From Bacteroidetes bacterium HGW-Bacteroidetes-2 (GTDB lineage: Bacteria; Bacteroidota; Bacteroidia; Flavobacteriales; Flavobacteriaceae), in contig PHDJ01000006.1 in assembly GCA_002842575.1 (NCBI GenBank), positions 1 to 64,000 on the forward strand: a stretch of 64,000 nucleotides of DNA. The letters are read 5' to 3'. A program made the translations under genes and the position numbers. The notes under the pieces are model-generated. The model was not told where the DNA came from. It worked only from the letters and a program-made list of their open reading frames with translations, and made no database searches. Shown here piece after piece: positions 1-8,296 of this stretch (position 1 is the first letter of the stretch; each line of letters begins with the position of its first letter).

Positions 1-4
1 AAAA

Positions 5-38
5 TTAATTCTTCTGGGGCTAGCCCCAGAAGAATTAA
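5..38. terminator. 34-nt perfect palindrome, probable bidirectional terminator
   Basis: The sequence reads the same on both strands for 34 nt. It gives a GC-rich stem (CTTCTGGGG pairing with CCCCAGAAG) closed by CTAG and flanked by AT-rich ends. This shape fits a terminator working in either direction. It lies at the window edge, so the genes it serves on the left are not visible. Confidence 0.55.
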
Positions 39-86
39 AAATAATATCTTAGTTCAAGAATTAGAATAACTAACAGTTCTAATTAG

Positions 87-952
87 GGGAAGCTTACAAT
101 GGTTATTGCCACCAGAGATAGAGGACTTCCAAGCGATGAACATCCTAATTTTTATGATTACAACTATCTTGTTGTTCGACTGGAGATTGACAACAAAGTG
201 TATTTACTTGATGCCACTGACAAATTTACCTCTTTTGGTTTGTTGCCATTTCGAGCCCTCAATCATCACGGAAGGGTTTTTAATTACAATGGTGTAAGTT
301 TTTGGCAGGACACCCGTGTCCATCAACCAAGTACCCATCAAATTAATGTAATTGCAAAATTGGACTCCTTTGGAACATTGCAAGGAAAAGTAAATGAAAG
401 ACTTACAAATTATGATGCAAGAAATAGAAGAGCAACATTATCAAGTTTAAGCCTACAAAATTATATCATTAAAAAAGAAAAATCATATAAAAACTACACG
501 ATAACCAATCTTGAGATTTACCATCAATTTGATAATGAAACACCACTAGTTGAAAGATTTGACATTCAGTTTGAAAATAAAAATTCAGAAGAAGGAATTA
601 TATTCAATCCCTTTTTATATGATTTTTTTAAACAAAACCCACTTACATTAAATGAAAGAAGTTATCCTATTAATTTTGGATATCCAAGAACTTATATTTA
701 GCAAATATCCGTTGAACTTACTGAGGATTATGAGATTTTAGAATTACCAAAAAGTAAATCCTTTTTTCTAAGAGATAATAGTATTGAAATTCGATTTTCA
801 GTAGAAAAAAATGAAACAAAAATTGATTTAATGTTATTTATGAAAGTAAATGGCATGGAATACCCAACAGAGTCTTATGAAGGAATCCAAGAAATATTTT
901 CACATTTTATCGACATTCAAAAAAACAGCCTTATTATTTTAAAGAAAAAATA
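87..952 (+). pseudogene. Decayed DUF3857/transglutaminase-like protein, C-terminal part
   Basis: The 200-residue ORF from 99 resembles the C-terminal part of the large DUF3857 plus transglutaminase-like secreted proteins of Bacteroidota. It has the segment ATRDRGLPS followed by YLLDATD and the GLLPFRALN stretch. The frame runs on past an in-frame TAG at 699-701 to a TAA at 950-952, and the extra 83 codons look like the normal end of the family (QISVELTEDYEILELPKS). Only the TAG, where a tyrosine codon would fit (YPRTYI-stop-QIS), interrupts it. The upstream frame closes at a TAG at 84-86, so the DUF3857 domain and the catalytic cysteine region are missing. What is seen is an N-truncated gene with a nonsense codon. 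Family identification is from memory of conserved segments. Confidence 0.7.
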
Positions 953-1291
953 AAAATCAATTTTTAAAACTAAAGCAACTTTTATTTTTCGAAAATTTAC
1001 ATCTTACCACAAAAAAAAGGGTTTCATAAAATTGGAAAACCCTTTTTAATTCAAATAAAACTTATTAAATCCCCAATTAATAAGATGTTGTAAATGTACA
1101 TAAAAATCTAAATGTCAATCAAGAGGGTTTTTCCTGTTTTTTAATAGGTGAAAAAATATTTTTTTTCTTTTATTCTCATAGTAAAATACTTTCTATTTTT
1201 TAAAAATAAGATATTTTAAAAAAGTTTTAATAATTGGCATTTGTAAACTAGGACATTTTTCATCGTCTAAGTGAAAAAATAATAATCAATA
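953..1291. other. Intergenic region without a gene
   Basis: About 340 bases of AT-rich sequence. Apart from the terminator near 1012-1050 I see no ORF, RNA gene or clear TAnnTTTG promoter. The start of the next gene probably depends on a promoter around 1200-1270 that I could not identify. Confidence 0.5.
1012..1050. terminator. Rho-independent terminator
   Basis: A stem of AAAAAGGGTTT and AAACCCTTTTT with a short loop, followed by T-rich sequence, lies just after the decayed gene. The A-rich left flank means it could also work for the other strand. Confidence 0.7.
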
Positions 1292-2149
1292 ATGCAAAAA
1301 CCTATAAGAATTACCCTACTACTATTAACATTTATTTTAAATTTTAATATGCATGCTCAAATCTCAGAAGAAGTTAAATACACCCAAAGCAACAAAGGAA
1401 AATTCTTTGTTTATTATGGTGGTAATAGAGAAAACTATTCAAAATCTGACATTCATTTTAAAGGAGCCGACTATAATTTTACCTTACAAGATGTAAAAGC
1501 GCACGACAAACCAAAAGGATATAGCAGTGATTATATTAACCCTGCAAATATGACCATTCCTCAAACCAATTTCAGAATAGGCTATTTTCTTACAGACCAT
1601 TATTCTCTTTCTTTGGGTTTAGACCATATGAAATATGTTGTAACCCAAAATCAGATAGGAAAAATATCTGGAATCATAAACCTACCAACTTCTGATGAAG
1701 GCTCTGCATTTAATGGAACCTATTCAAACGAAAACATCGAATTTACCAAAGAATTTTTGATTTTTGAACATACCGATGGGCTAAATTATATAAATATAGA
1801 AGCCGCAAGAACAGACGATATTTCTGCATTATTTCACATCAAAAATACCGATAAATTTCAAGTAAACCTTACCGAAGGTATTGGAGGTGGAATGTTATAC
1901 CCAAAGACAAATTCCACTTTATTAGGAAAGGATAGAAATGATGAATTTCACGTAGCTGGCTATGGGGTTTCCTTAAAAACAGGAATTAACTTAACCTTTT
2001 TTAAACACTTCTTTTTTCAAGCCGAGCTAAAAGGCGGATATATTGATATGCAAGATATTCGTACAACAAACAACCCAATTGATAAAGCCTCACAACATTT
2101 TTTCTTTCTTCAGAGAATGATGGCCGTAGGCGGTATTTTTAGAATATAA
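1292..2149 (+). CDS. Hypothetical outer-membrane beta-barrel-like protein
   Basis: I do not recognise a named family. The protein has 285 residues with a clear signal peptide (about 1-23, ending in NMHAQ), so it is exported. The body contains alternating hydrophobic/polar stretches such as YSLSLGLDHMKYVV and VSLKTGINLTFFKHFFFQAEL, and it ends with a hydrophobic plus aromatic tail (GGIFRI). These are features of small outer-membrane barrels in this phylum. It stands alone between a terminator and a convergent gene. Function is unknown; barrel topology is inferred from sequence texture only. Confidence 0.7.
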   Translation: MQKPIRITLLLLTFILNFNMHAQISEEVKYTQSNKGKFFVYYGGNRENYSKSDIHFKGADYNFTLQDVKAHDKPKGYSSDYINPANMTIPQTNFRIGYFLTDHYSLSLGLDHMKYVVTQNQIGKISGIINLPTSDEGSAFNGTYSNENIEFTKEFLIFEHTDGLNYINIEAARTDDISALFHIKNTDKFQVNLTEGIGGGMLYPKTNSTLLGKDRNDEFHVAGYGVSLKTGINLTFFKHFFFQAELKGGYIDMQDIRTTNNPIDKASQHFFFLQRMMAVGGIFRI

Positions 2150-2219
2150 TTTTCCCTACTTACTTGTTGTTTTCAAGGCGAATCAAAAAAAAATTCCGAT
2201 TCGCTTTGTTATTTTCTAA

Positions 2220-3353
2220 CTATTTTTCCGTTTTAATATACTGAACATTTCTTTCTTTTAAATAGTGTAGAAAATACGTGAAACAACTTTCATGCTTGCC
2301 AACAAGCTCTGGTGGAAAAACCCCTTTTTCGGTAAAGATTCCATCTAAAAACAGATTTGCGGCAGCAGTAGCAGTATATCCAGTAGTTCTTGCCATAGAA
2401 GAAGCGTTGGTTTCTTTGCAAAATTCATCGTATAAACTATATATAATGGTTTTGTTTTTACCCTTTTTATCGGTTCCCTTTATAGTAATTCGCATCACGG
2501 TAATCTCCTCTTCTGTATCGCCTAATTTCCATTCATTAAACAAAATTTTAGAAGAAAATTCTAATGGAGAAATGGAAACCCCATTTACCATAATGTTTTC
2601 TTCATTAAAAAATCCACTATTTTTCAACACATTTATATATTCAATATGTCCTGGATATCGCAATGTTTTTTCTTTCATATTTGGAATATGTGCCATGGTG
2701 TAAAGAATAGAACGCAAACCATCAGAGTTAAAAGATTCTAGGGTACCCATTTTTTCAAAATTCACCAATTCTACATCAGAAAGCGCATCTTTTACTACCA
2801 CATGACCATTTTCTATATAGCGAGCTGGGCGCGTATATTCTTCAATTACATCTACTGGAGAAAAAGGTGCTTTGTAATTAAAAGGCCATTTTTTAATTTT
2901 TGGCAAACCACCCACCAAACATTCAAAATCAGTAAGTTTTAGTTTTTCATTATAATAACCTAAAATAATATTTCCCATTCCGGGAGCTACACCACAATCT
3001 ACGATAGCTGTTACATTTTTTTGCTTTGCAAGTGCGTTTAATTCTAAAGCATTTTCTGGAAAAAAGGAAATGTCAATAACATTTTTTTCGGCCTCAAGGA
3101 TAGTTTTTAACGTTTCAAATCCTAAAAACCCAGGCACTGCGCAAAGCACCAAATCATAAGGTTGGATTGTTTTCTGAAGAGTTGCTTTATTAGTTACATC
3201 TAATGTTATTGGGATAAGTGTATTACACTTTTCAACAGCTTTATCTAATGCTGCTTTATTAAAATCGGTTATGGCAACCGAATGTCTTTTTGCCAAATCG
3301 ATTGCCATTGTGGAACCAACCATACCGGCACCTAATACTATTATATTGCTCAT
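2220..3353 (-). CDS. Saccharopine dehydrogenase family protein (SDH / Lys9-like half)
   Basis: 377 residues opening with a Rossmann nucleotide-binding motif (LGAGMVGSTMA, residues about 7-17), followed by the catalytic/dimerisation domain of the saccharopine dehydrogenase family. Family members oxidise saccharopine to glutamate and aminoadipate semialdehyde, or run related reactions. The next gene upstream on the same strand (3804-5012) encodes the lysine-ketoglutarate-reductase-like half. Together the pair would form a two-protein saccharopine route for lysine catabolism, equivalent to the fused eukaryotic AASS protein. A terminator lies between the genes, so this one probably has its own promoter, which I could not find. 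The direction of the reaction is inferred. Confidence 0.85.
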   Translation of the reverse strand: MSNIIVLGAGMVGSTMAIDLAKRHSVAITDFNKAALDKAVEKCNTLIPITLDVTNKATLQKTIQPYDLVLCAVPGFLGFETLKTILEAEKNVIDISFFPENALELNALAKQKNVTAIVDCGVAPGMGNIILGYYNEKLKLTDFECLVGGLPKIKKWPFNYKAPFSPVDVIEEYTRPARYIENGHVVVKDALSDVELVNFEKMGTLESFNSDGLRSILYTMAHIPNMKEKTLRYPGHIEYINVLKNSGFFNEENIMVNGVSISPLEFSSKILFNEWKLGDTEEEITVMRITIKGTDKKGKNKTIIYSLYDEFCKETNASSMARTTGYTATAAANLFLDGIFTEKGVFPPELVGKHESCFTYFLHYLKERNVQYIKTEK

Positions 3354-3803
3354 ATTGATTTAATTTTATAAATAATTGAAATGAAAGTAAAAAGAAAAAT
3401 AATCTATAGGAAGAAATAAAAACTATAATCCTGGAATTAAAATCCAAGGCATTTCAGAGAGTTGTTTTGTATAAATAAATATCATAGGCTAAATGTACAT
3501 AATATTTTGAAAATAAATTGTTTTTAAAACATTTGCCCATAAAAAGAAAATCGCAGCATAAAGTCTATTCTTATACCAAGTTATTAGCTAAAAAATTAGA
3601 AATAAATGTATGAAAGATAAAAAAGTGCATAAAAAAAGTGATCCTTTTCAGAATCACTTTTTTTTTAGCCGCTACTATTAACTCCCCAATCAATATAGCT
3701 TACACAAATATGCGTTATTAACTAATAAGAGTCAAGGGTACTTTGCCTGAAATAAAAAGGGGGTTTTTCCTGTAAAAAAATATTATGGTTTTAATTTAAT
3801 TAA
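3354..3803. other. Spacer between the two saccharopine-pathway genes
   Basis: About 450 bases separating two same-strand genes. It contains a strong terminator near 3631-3666 and otherwise AT-rich sequence with no ORF I trust. The small ORF 3259-3447 is a shadow with unlikely composition. Confidence 0.5.
3631..3666. terminator. Bidirectional rho-independent terminator
   Basis: A-run, GTGAT stem, 10-nt loop, ATCAC stem, then a run of T. The A-run on one side and T-run on the other suit both strands. On the minus strand it would end transcripts of the 3804-5012 gene. Confidence 0.75.
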
Positions 3804-5012
3804 TTATTTCCCATCCACAAAGTCTTGTAAATAAGAAAATTTTTTAGTGAGTTTACCGTCTTTCGTTACTAGTGCACGCTCTAACACACCATCTTTATCT
3901 CCATTAAAAAAAGCGGGAATCACATTTTTGATAAACATTTCTCCAAAACCTTCACTGGCATCTTTAGGCAATTCACAAGGCAAATTATCTACTGCCATTA
4001 CTGTAATAGCATCTTTAGCATTAAAAGCAACTTCCCTTTCACTTTTAGAATTATAGCCATAAAAGGGCTCGGCAATGGTAGATGCCCGAAGCGTGGATGC
4101 TATGGGACCATCGATATCACAAGAAATATCTGCAATTAAGTTTATTTTAAAATCTGGGTGTTTAGCATCCTTGCGGGTAAATAAATAAGGCGCACCATTA
4201 CCATAAAAATGACCCGTAATAAGCATATCACTTACTTTAGCAAAACGCATAAAATTAGATGCATACTCTTGGGGATTATTATAAAAATCGTGCTTTTCAG
4301 CTACTTGTCCATCTTTACGCTTATTATAGTCTAAAACGTCGATTAAACAAAAAACCGATTCTGAAAATGATTTTGTTAGATATTCGTTTATCTCTACTTG
4401 TTTTATTTTTAAGTGATCTAAAATTTCTTTTGCACCATGAGCCACTTTACCACTTCCCGTAAGCACAATTTTAAGGTTGGGAAGTTTTATTTTAAGCAAT
4501 TCACTTTTTACGGCTTCCAAATCTGGTAGCGTTTCCACCTTAGGCAATTGAAAAATACCCTCTCGTAAACCCAATGCCCTAAAACCATTGTAGGCACCAA
4601 CCAATCCTGCATAACGACCAAAACCTATTAACCGGTGCCCTTCTTCAGTTACAATGGTTTCGTGATCAAATAATTGAATGTTTTTTTCTAAAACAGCCTT
4701 TAATAAATTTCGATTATAGGGTTGTTTTTTAATGGTGTGGCTAAAGAAAAAGTATTTTTTATTCGGAATTAAAGCCGAAATAGGCACTTCTTTAACGCCT
4801 ATCATTACATCGCAGCTAGAAATATTTTCAATTACTTCAAACCCTTTTTTGCGATAGGCTTCATCCTTAAAAATTCGAATGTCAGAAGTTTCCACTTTAA
4901 TATGAGCTTCCGGAAACTTTTGTATGACTTCTTGGCATTTTTCAGGGGAAAACACGACGCGTCTGTCGGGTGGATTTTTACGTTCTTTAATAATTGCGAA
5001 GGTAATTGGCAT
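3804..5012 (-). CDS. Saccharopine dehydrogenase / lysine-ketoglutarate reductase-like protein (Lys1-type)
   Basis: 402 residues of the alanine-dehydrogenase/PNT-like fold used by yeast Lys1 and the LKR domain of AASS. The N-terminal segment has RRVVFSPEK and GVKEVP with K74, and FFSHTIKKQ with H92. These match the Lys/His catalytic pair of Lys1 by my alignment. The NAD(P)-binding loop is LTGSGKVAHG at about 184-193. Expected reaction: lysine plus 2-oxoglutarate to and from saccharopine. The partner dehydrogenase gene lies downstream. A minus-strand TATCTTTG at 5047-5054, 35 nt before the start codon, is a plausible promoter, which faces away from the ssrA promoter. Confidence 0.85.
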   Translation of the reverse strand: MPITFAIIKERKNPPDRRVVFSPEKCQEVIQKFPEAHIKVETSDIRIFKDEAYRKKGFEVIENISSCDVMIGVKEVPISALIPNKKYFFFSHTIKKQPYNRNLLKAVLEKNIQLFDHETIVTEEGHRLIGFGRYAGLVGAYNGFRALGLREGIFQLPKVETLPDLEAVKSELLKIKLPNLKIVLTGSGKVAHGAKEILDHLKIKQVEINEYLTKSFSESVFCLIDVLDYNKRKDGQVAEKHDFYNNPQEYASNFMRFAKVSDMLITGHFYGNGAPYLFTRKDAKHPDFKINLIADISCDIDGPIASTLRASTIAEPFYGYNSKSEREVAFNAKDAITVMAVDNLPCELPKDASEGFGEMFIKNVIPAFFNGDKDGVLERALVTKDGKLTKKFSYLQDFVDGK

Positions 5013-5043
5013 TTGGAATATTTTTTGTAGTGAATAAATTGGA

Positions 5044-5075
5044 TTGCAAAGATAAGATTTTAAGACGTATCTTTG
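5044..5075 (+). promoter_or_regulatory. ssrA promoter (TTG / TATCTTTG)
   Basis: TTG at 5044-5046, a 21-nt spacer, then TATCTTTG at 5068-5075 match the Bacteroidota primary promoter. The mature tmRNA 5' end follows 31 nt later. The element mirrors the divergent TATCTTTG at 5047-5054, so the two promoters overlap back to back. Confidence 0.65.
5047..5054 (-). promoter_or_regulatory. Candidate -7 promoter element for the Lys1-like gene
   Basis: TATCTTTG on the minus strand matches the Bacteroidota TAnnTTTG element and lies 35 nt upstream of the start codon at 5012. No good -33 TTG at the usual spacing was seen. Confidence 0.5.
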
Positions 5076-5106
5076 CCCTTCGCAACAAGCGAAAAATCTT
5101 TTTTTA

Positions 5107-5503
5107 GGGGTCGACTGGTTTTGACAGCGAGACTAATGAAATGGTAAGCACGTCGAGCGCTGGGTTACAGCTCGTAAATCTCATAATTCACACTTTTTAA
5201 ACGGCGAAGATAACTACGCCCTAGCTGCATAACCCGAATAAAGTAAGGTAATGCCTCGGCCCGCAAGGCGGGCAAGCAGGATGTCTCTCAACGGCCTTGG
5301 TTTGCGGCATTTGATATAGAGACATCGTAAAAGTAAACCTAGAAGTCACAGGATCCTGATGTGGTTTTGAAACTCAATTGGGAATAAGGATAAAATTGGT
5401 AGTTTTTGACCGGCTTTATCACGAAAATCAAATAAAAACTAAGCGTGTAGAAAGCTTTTTTATTACTTGTTTGGACGAGGGTTCGAATCCCTCCGACTCC
5501 ACC
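5107..5503 (+). ncRNA. ssrA: Transfer-messenger RNA (tmRNA)
   Basis: The 5' end GGGGTCGACTGGTTTTGACAG and the 3' end with T-loop GTTCGAATCCCTCCGACTCCACC are the hallmark ends of tmRNA. GGGGUCG pairs with CGACUCC as acceptor stem, and the terminal A of CCA is not encoded. The tag reading frame near 5201-5228 gives GEDNYALAA followed by TAA, a typical Bacteroidota degradation tag, preceded by the alanine from charged tmRNA. About 397 nt long. It rescues stalled ribosomes in trans-translation and marks the product for proteolysis. An IS element sits about 65 nt downstream. Confidence 0.95.
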
Positions 5504-5506
5504 TTC

Positions 5507-5549
5507 GCCCTCCGAAGCTTTTGAATTTACGAAAAAGCGAAGGAGGGCT
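5507..5549 (+). terminator. Possible ssrA terminator hairpin
   Basis: GCCCTCC and GGAGGGC can pair across a 29-nt loop just after tmRNA, followed by TCATTATTAT. The loop is long and the T-tract poor, so this is only a candidate. Confidence 0.4.
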
Positions 5550-5554
5550 CATTA

Positions 5555-6651
5555 TTATATGCTATTTAATTTAGTACATGACAAAAAGCAGAATAGGTTG
5601 TTTTCCAAAGACTTGAATCCAGTCAAAAAAAATTTTGACAAGTAATCTAATCCGTATTTAAACACACTTACTGCTCTTCTACCATGTTTTTTTATTATTT
5701 TTTTTGATGTTTTCATCCAAATAGTCGCCAATTTTATAGCACCATACAAAAGCAATCATTGTCAGTGAAAATAATTTTTCTAATCTTTCTAAATCGCTCA
5801 CATGTGTGTCTTCTATATTAAAACCGCTACTCTTTAATCCCCTAAAAAGGGTTTCAATCTGCCATCGTTGTTTGTAATACGCCTTTGCTTGCTCTGGTTT
5901 GTTGAACGAAACTATAATTAAAAATTCCATATTCCCGTCTCTGTCAATTGTTTTACTTCCAGATAGATAACATCGCTGTCCGTGTAGCTCCACTATTTTC
6001 GGATAATGATAAAACTCTCCAACTTTCAAATTATTAAACAACCAGAATGCTTTTATGTCTGCTTGTTTTTGGTAAGAATTATTTCTAATTCGGATGTAAT
6101 ATCGAATATTTTTATTGTTCAAAAATTCAAGCCATTTATCACCAACAAACTCTCTATCGGCCAATAAACAATTAATGCTTTGTTTTCCAAACCACTCAAT
6201 ATATTTCTTAATCAAATCAATTCGCTCCTCGGTATCTGAATTTCCTAGCTTGTCTAACATTTTGAACATTAACGGAAAAGCTACATTTTTATAACTGACA
6301 CCTAGCATTAATATATTGATGTTCTTCGTCCCAAATTTCCAATTCGTTCTGTCTAAAACAGCACCAAATCATCTTTAAATGGCAATAGATTGAATACCAG
6401 AACCGAAACCGTCTTCATCGGAAAATCAAATTCCTTCATAAATCGTTGAATTCTTCTGTAAGAACTGTTTTTATCAGCTTTTACGTCAAATCCACAGGCA
6501 AGTCTATCATAATTGATTGTCTTTATTTGCATAAAGCCGTTATAAATAAACAGATGAGCTTGACCCTTGCCAGATTGAGTTCCCCTTTAAAACGACCTTG
6601 CAATACTGATATTAACGATGAATCTTTACTCTCTAGACTGGTGTTCTTCAT
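5555..6651 (-). pseudogene. IS4-family transposase, three frameshifts
   Basis: Reading the minus strand from ATG at 6651 gives MKNTSLESKDSSLI and continues to TALCK. A lost base near 6530 stops that frame, and the next continues as TINYDRLACGFDVK. A second lost base near 6355 precedes LDRTNWKFG, which holds the first catalytic Asp. The 5679-6308 ORF follows, with LLADREF (second Asp) and YKQRWQIETLFRGLK, an exact Y-(2)-R-(3)-E-(6)-K signature of IS4 transposases with the catalytic Glu. An extra A in an A8 run near 5700 truncates it. The alternative frame restores KKHGRRAVSVFKYGLDYLSK and ends in FLSCT, encoded by the terminal inverted repeat itself. All three lesions are single-base indels, two of them in or beside short homopolymer runs. 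Confidence 0.85.
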
Positions 6652-6766
6652 TAGAAAAATTATGCGGTAATAATTCTTTAATGTAATGAATATCTGTCTT
6701 TTATCCTAATTTATTATTACTTATTTTGTTGATTTTCAATGAAATATATTTTTGTCATGTACTAAA
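5570..6766 (-). mobile_element. IS4-family insertion sequence, decayed
   Basis: A segment of about 1.2 kb is bounded by an 18-bp perfect terminal inverted repeat: TTTAGTACATGACAAAAA at 5570-5587 and its complement at 6749-6766. It encloses one transposase gene on the minus strand that carries three frameshifts. No target-site duplication is evident in the flanks (CTATTTAA against ACATTAAT). The element lies directly downstream of ssrA. With no intact transposase it cannot move itself, although a functional copy elsewhere could act on its ends. Confidence 0.85.
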
Positions 6767-6891
6767 ACATTAATTAACAAAAATCATCAAATTTTTACCA
6801 TTTTATTATTAATATCCTAAAAACACGCCTATATATTCAAAGAAGTTAAATAAAAAAATGTAATTTTATTTATTTAAAACTAAATTTTATT

Positions 6892-6899
6892 TATATTTG
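6892..6899 (+). promoter_or_regulatory. Promoter -7 element of the DUF2089 operon
   Basis: TATATTTG matches TAnnTTTG and ends 19 nt before the ATG at 6918. It also argues against the ORF-track start at 6897, which would lie inside the promoter. Confidence 0.6.
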
Positions 6900-6917
6900 T
6901 TTCAATTTAATTTAAAA

Positions 6918-7193
6918 ATGAATCCAAAATTACCCATCCTCTGTCCCTCATGCGAAAGCATTTTACAGGTTGCACAATTAAAATGTGAGCACTGTAATAC
7001 CTCTGTAGGTGGAAACTATGCACTACCAATATTTTTAAAACTTCTTCAAGAAGAGCAAGACTTTATGATGCAGTTTTTTATGAACAGCGGCAGCTTGAAA
7101 GAAATGGCAAAACAGATGGGAAACAGTTACCCTACTATAAGAAATAAACTGGACGATATTATTGAAAAATTAAATACTTTAAACCAAAAATAG
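6918..7193 (+). CDS. DUF2089 family zinc-ribbon / helix-turn-helix protein
   Basis: I choose ATG 6918 (MNPKLPILC, 91 residues) because the ORF-track start overlaps the promoter element. The N-terminus has a zinc-ribbon pattern, CPSCESI followed by CEHCNTSV. The C-terminal half contains MAKQMGNSYPTIRNKLDDIIEKL, which looks like a DNA-binding helix-turn-helix. This combination is the DUF2089 family, thought to be a small regulator. It is the first gene of an apparent four-gene run, and the next start lies 4 nt after its stop. In other bacteria this kind of gene commonly precedes membrane-protein genes, so it probably regulates or works with the genes behind it (inference). Confidence 0.8.
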   Translation: MNPKLPILCPSCESILQVAQLKCEHCNTSVGGNYALPIFLKLLQEEQDFMMQFFMNSGSLKEMAKQMGNSYPTIRNKLDDIIEKLNTLNQK

Positions 7194-7196
7194 TAA

Positions 7197-7742
7197 ATGA
7201 TAAAGCCATTATTACATCCATTTTCAATATTTTCCGAAAAAAAACTCTTGTTTTTTGGAATAGTACTTACTATTTTTTCTGCTTTTTTAGCCTCTTTTTT
7301 TAACGCCCGAAGAAATGGTGTTCTGGATGTCCATTTTGTTACTTCCATTTCGTTTACTACTGCTTTGATAGAAAGCTTAATCAACTTATTTATACTATCT
7401 ATTTTTCTGTTTATAGCGGGGATAATTACCAATAAAAAAACAAGATTAATTGACATTTTTATCACCGCTTTAGTTGCCTTACCTGTTTTTTTGCTTACTT
7501 TTTTCTTCAACATAAATAACACCATGTCCGATTTAGGATTGCAAATAAGCGAGTTAAATAGTAATAATTCTATAATGGAAATCCTATTAGACAATATATT
7601 TCTTCTTCTAGTTTTTGCTTTATGGAGTTTATTGGTTTTGGCTTGGGTTTTTATCTTACTCTATTCCGGTTTTAAAGTGGCATCAAATGCTAAAGGCTCA
7701 AAGCCTATTTTTTTTATTTATTGGTGCAATACTTCTAGCTGA
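7197..7742 (+). CDS. Yip1-like multi-pass membrane protein, C-terminus altered by frameshift
   Basis: 181 residues with about four or five hydrophobic segments (for example LLFFGIVLTIFSAFLASFF and SLINLFILSIFLFIAG), in the style of the Yip1 domain family. After residue K173 the frame passes a run of eight T and ends in the hydrophilic tail FIYWCNTSS. Removing one T gives FIGAILLAEIISKLAINQFSFL and a stop at 7783-7785 that overlaps the next start as ATGA. That is a plausible final transmembrane segment with translational coupling, so the ancestral gene very likely ran to 7785 (195 residues). The cause could be mutation, phase variation or sequencing error. Role unknown. Confidence 0.75.
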   Translation: MIKPLLHPFSIFSEKKLLFFGIVLTIFSAFLASFFNARRNGVLDVHFVTSISFTTALIESLINLFILSIFLFIAGIITNKKTRLIDIFITALVALPVFLLTFFFNINNTMSDLGLQISELNSNNSIMEILLDNIFLLLVFALWSLLVLAWVFILLYSGFKVASNAKGSKPIFFIYWCNTSS

Positions 7743-7781
7743 AATTATTTCTAAACTAGCAATTAATCAATTTTCTTTTCT

Positions 7782-8273
7782 ATGAAAACATTTTATGAAG
7801 AGCAGCAATTTAACCAGTCTTGGTTAAAAGTTTTATTCATTTTTATCCTTGTTGTATCGCTAATACCATTAATAATTTTTATGAATCAGGAGAATTTTGA
7901 TACAAATTCTGAAGAATTATGGTTGTTGTTCATTACAAATACGTTACTCGTTTTCCTTTTCCTATTTTTGATTTGGGTTTTAAAATTGAAAATTAAAATA
8001 GACACTCACGGCATCCATTATGCCTTTTCCCCTTTCAGAAATTCTTTAAAAACCATTACGTGGCGCGAAATAAAATCTTGTGAAGTAGTTTCTTATAGTC
8101 CTATAGGCGATTATGGCGGCTGGGGATATCGCATTAGTTTTCGTCAAGGCAGGGCTTTGAATGTAAAAGGAAATAAAGGCATAAAAATTGAGTTATTAAG
8201 TGGTAAGAAATTACTACTAGGCACACAAAAGCCAATAGAAGCTCAAGAAGCTATAGCCTATTTTAAAAAATAA
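7782..8273 (+). CDS. Membrane protein with PH-like cytoplasmic domain
   Basis: 163 residues. Two transmembrane helices lie near the N-terminus (about 16-36 and 47-68). They are followed by a soluble domain with GIHYAFSPFRNSLKTITWREIKSCEVVSY and IKIELLSGKKLLLGTQKP, which looks like the bacterial PH-like domains found in small membrane proteins. No catalytic motif is visible. It is the third gene of the DUF2089 operon. Its ATG overlaps the inferred original stop of the Yip1-like gene. Function unknown, probably in the envelope. Confidence 0.7.
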   Translation: MKTFYEEQQFNQSWLKVLFIFILVVSLIPLIIFMNQENFDTNSEELWLLFITNTLLVFLFLFLIWVLKLKIKIDTHGIHYAFSPFRNSLKTITWREIKSCEVVSYSPIGDYGGWGYRISFRQGRALNVKGNKGIKIELLSGKKLLLGTQKPIEAQEAIAYFKK

Positions 8274-8296
8274 ACCAACAGAAAAATATTGTACTG

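Noticed and set aside
5076-5106. CTTCGC-AACAA-GCGAA hairpin with a T-run just before tmRNA
   Set aside because: It looks like a small terminator, but it lies between a good promoter and a mature tmRNA end. More likely part of the precursor leader that is removed; too weak to call.
5507-5569. Target-site duplication for the IS element
   Set aside because: Flanks on the two sides do not share a convincing direct repeat.
7127-7594. 155-aa minus-strand ORF over the Yip1-like gene
   Set aside because: Lysine/isoleucine-rich reverse shadow of hydrophobic codons; the plus strand has the promoter and operon context.
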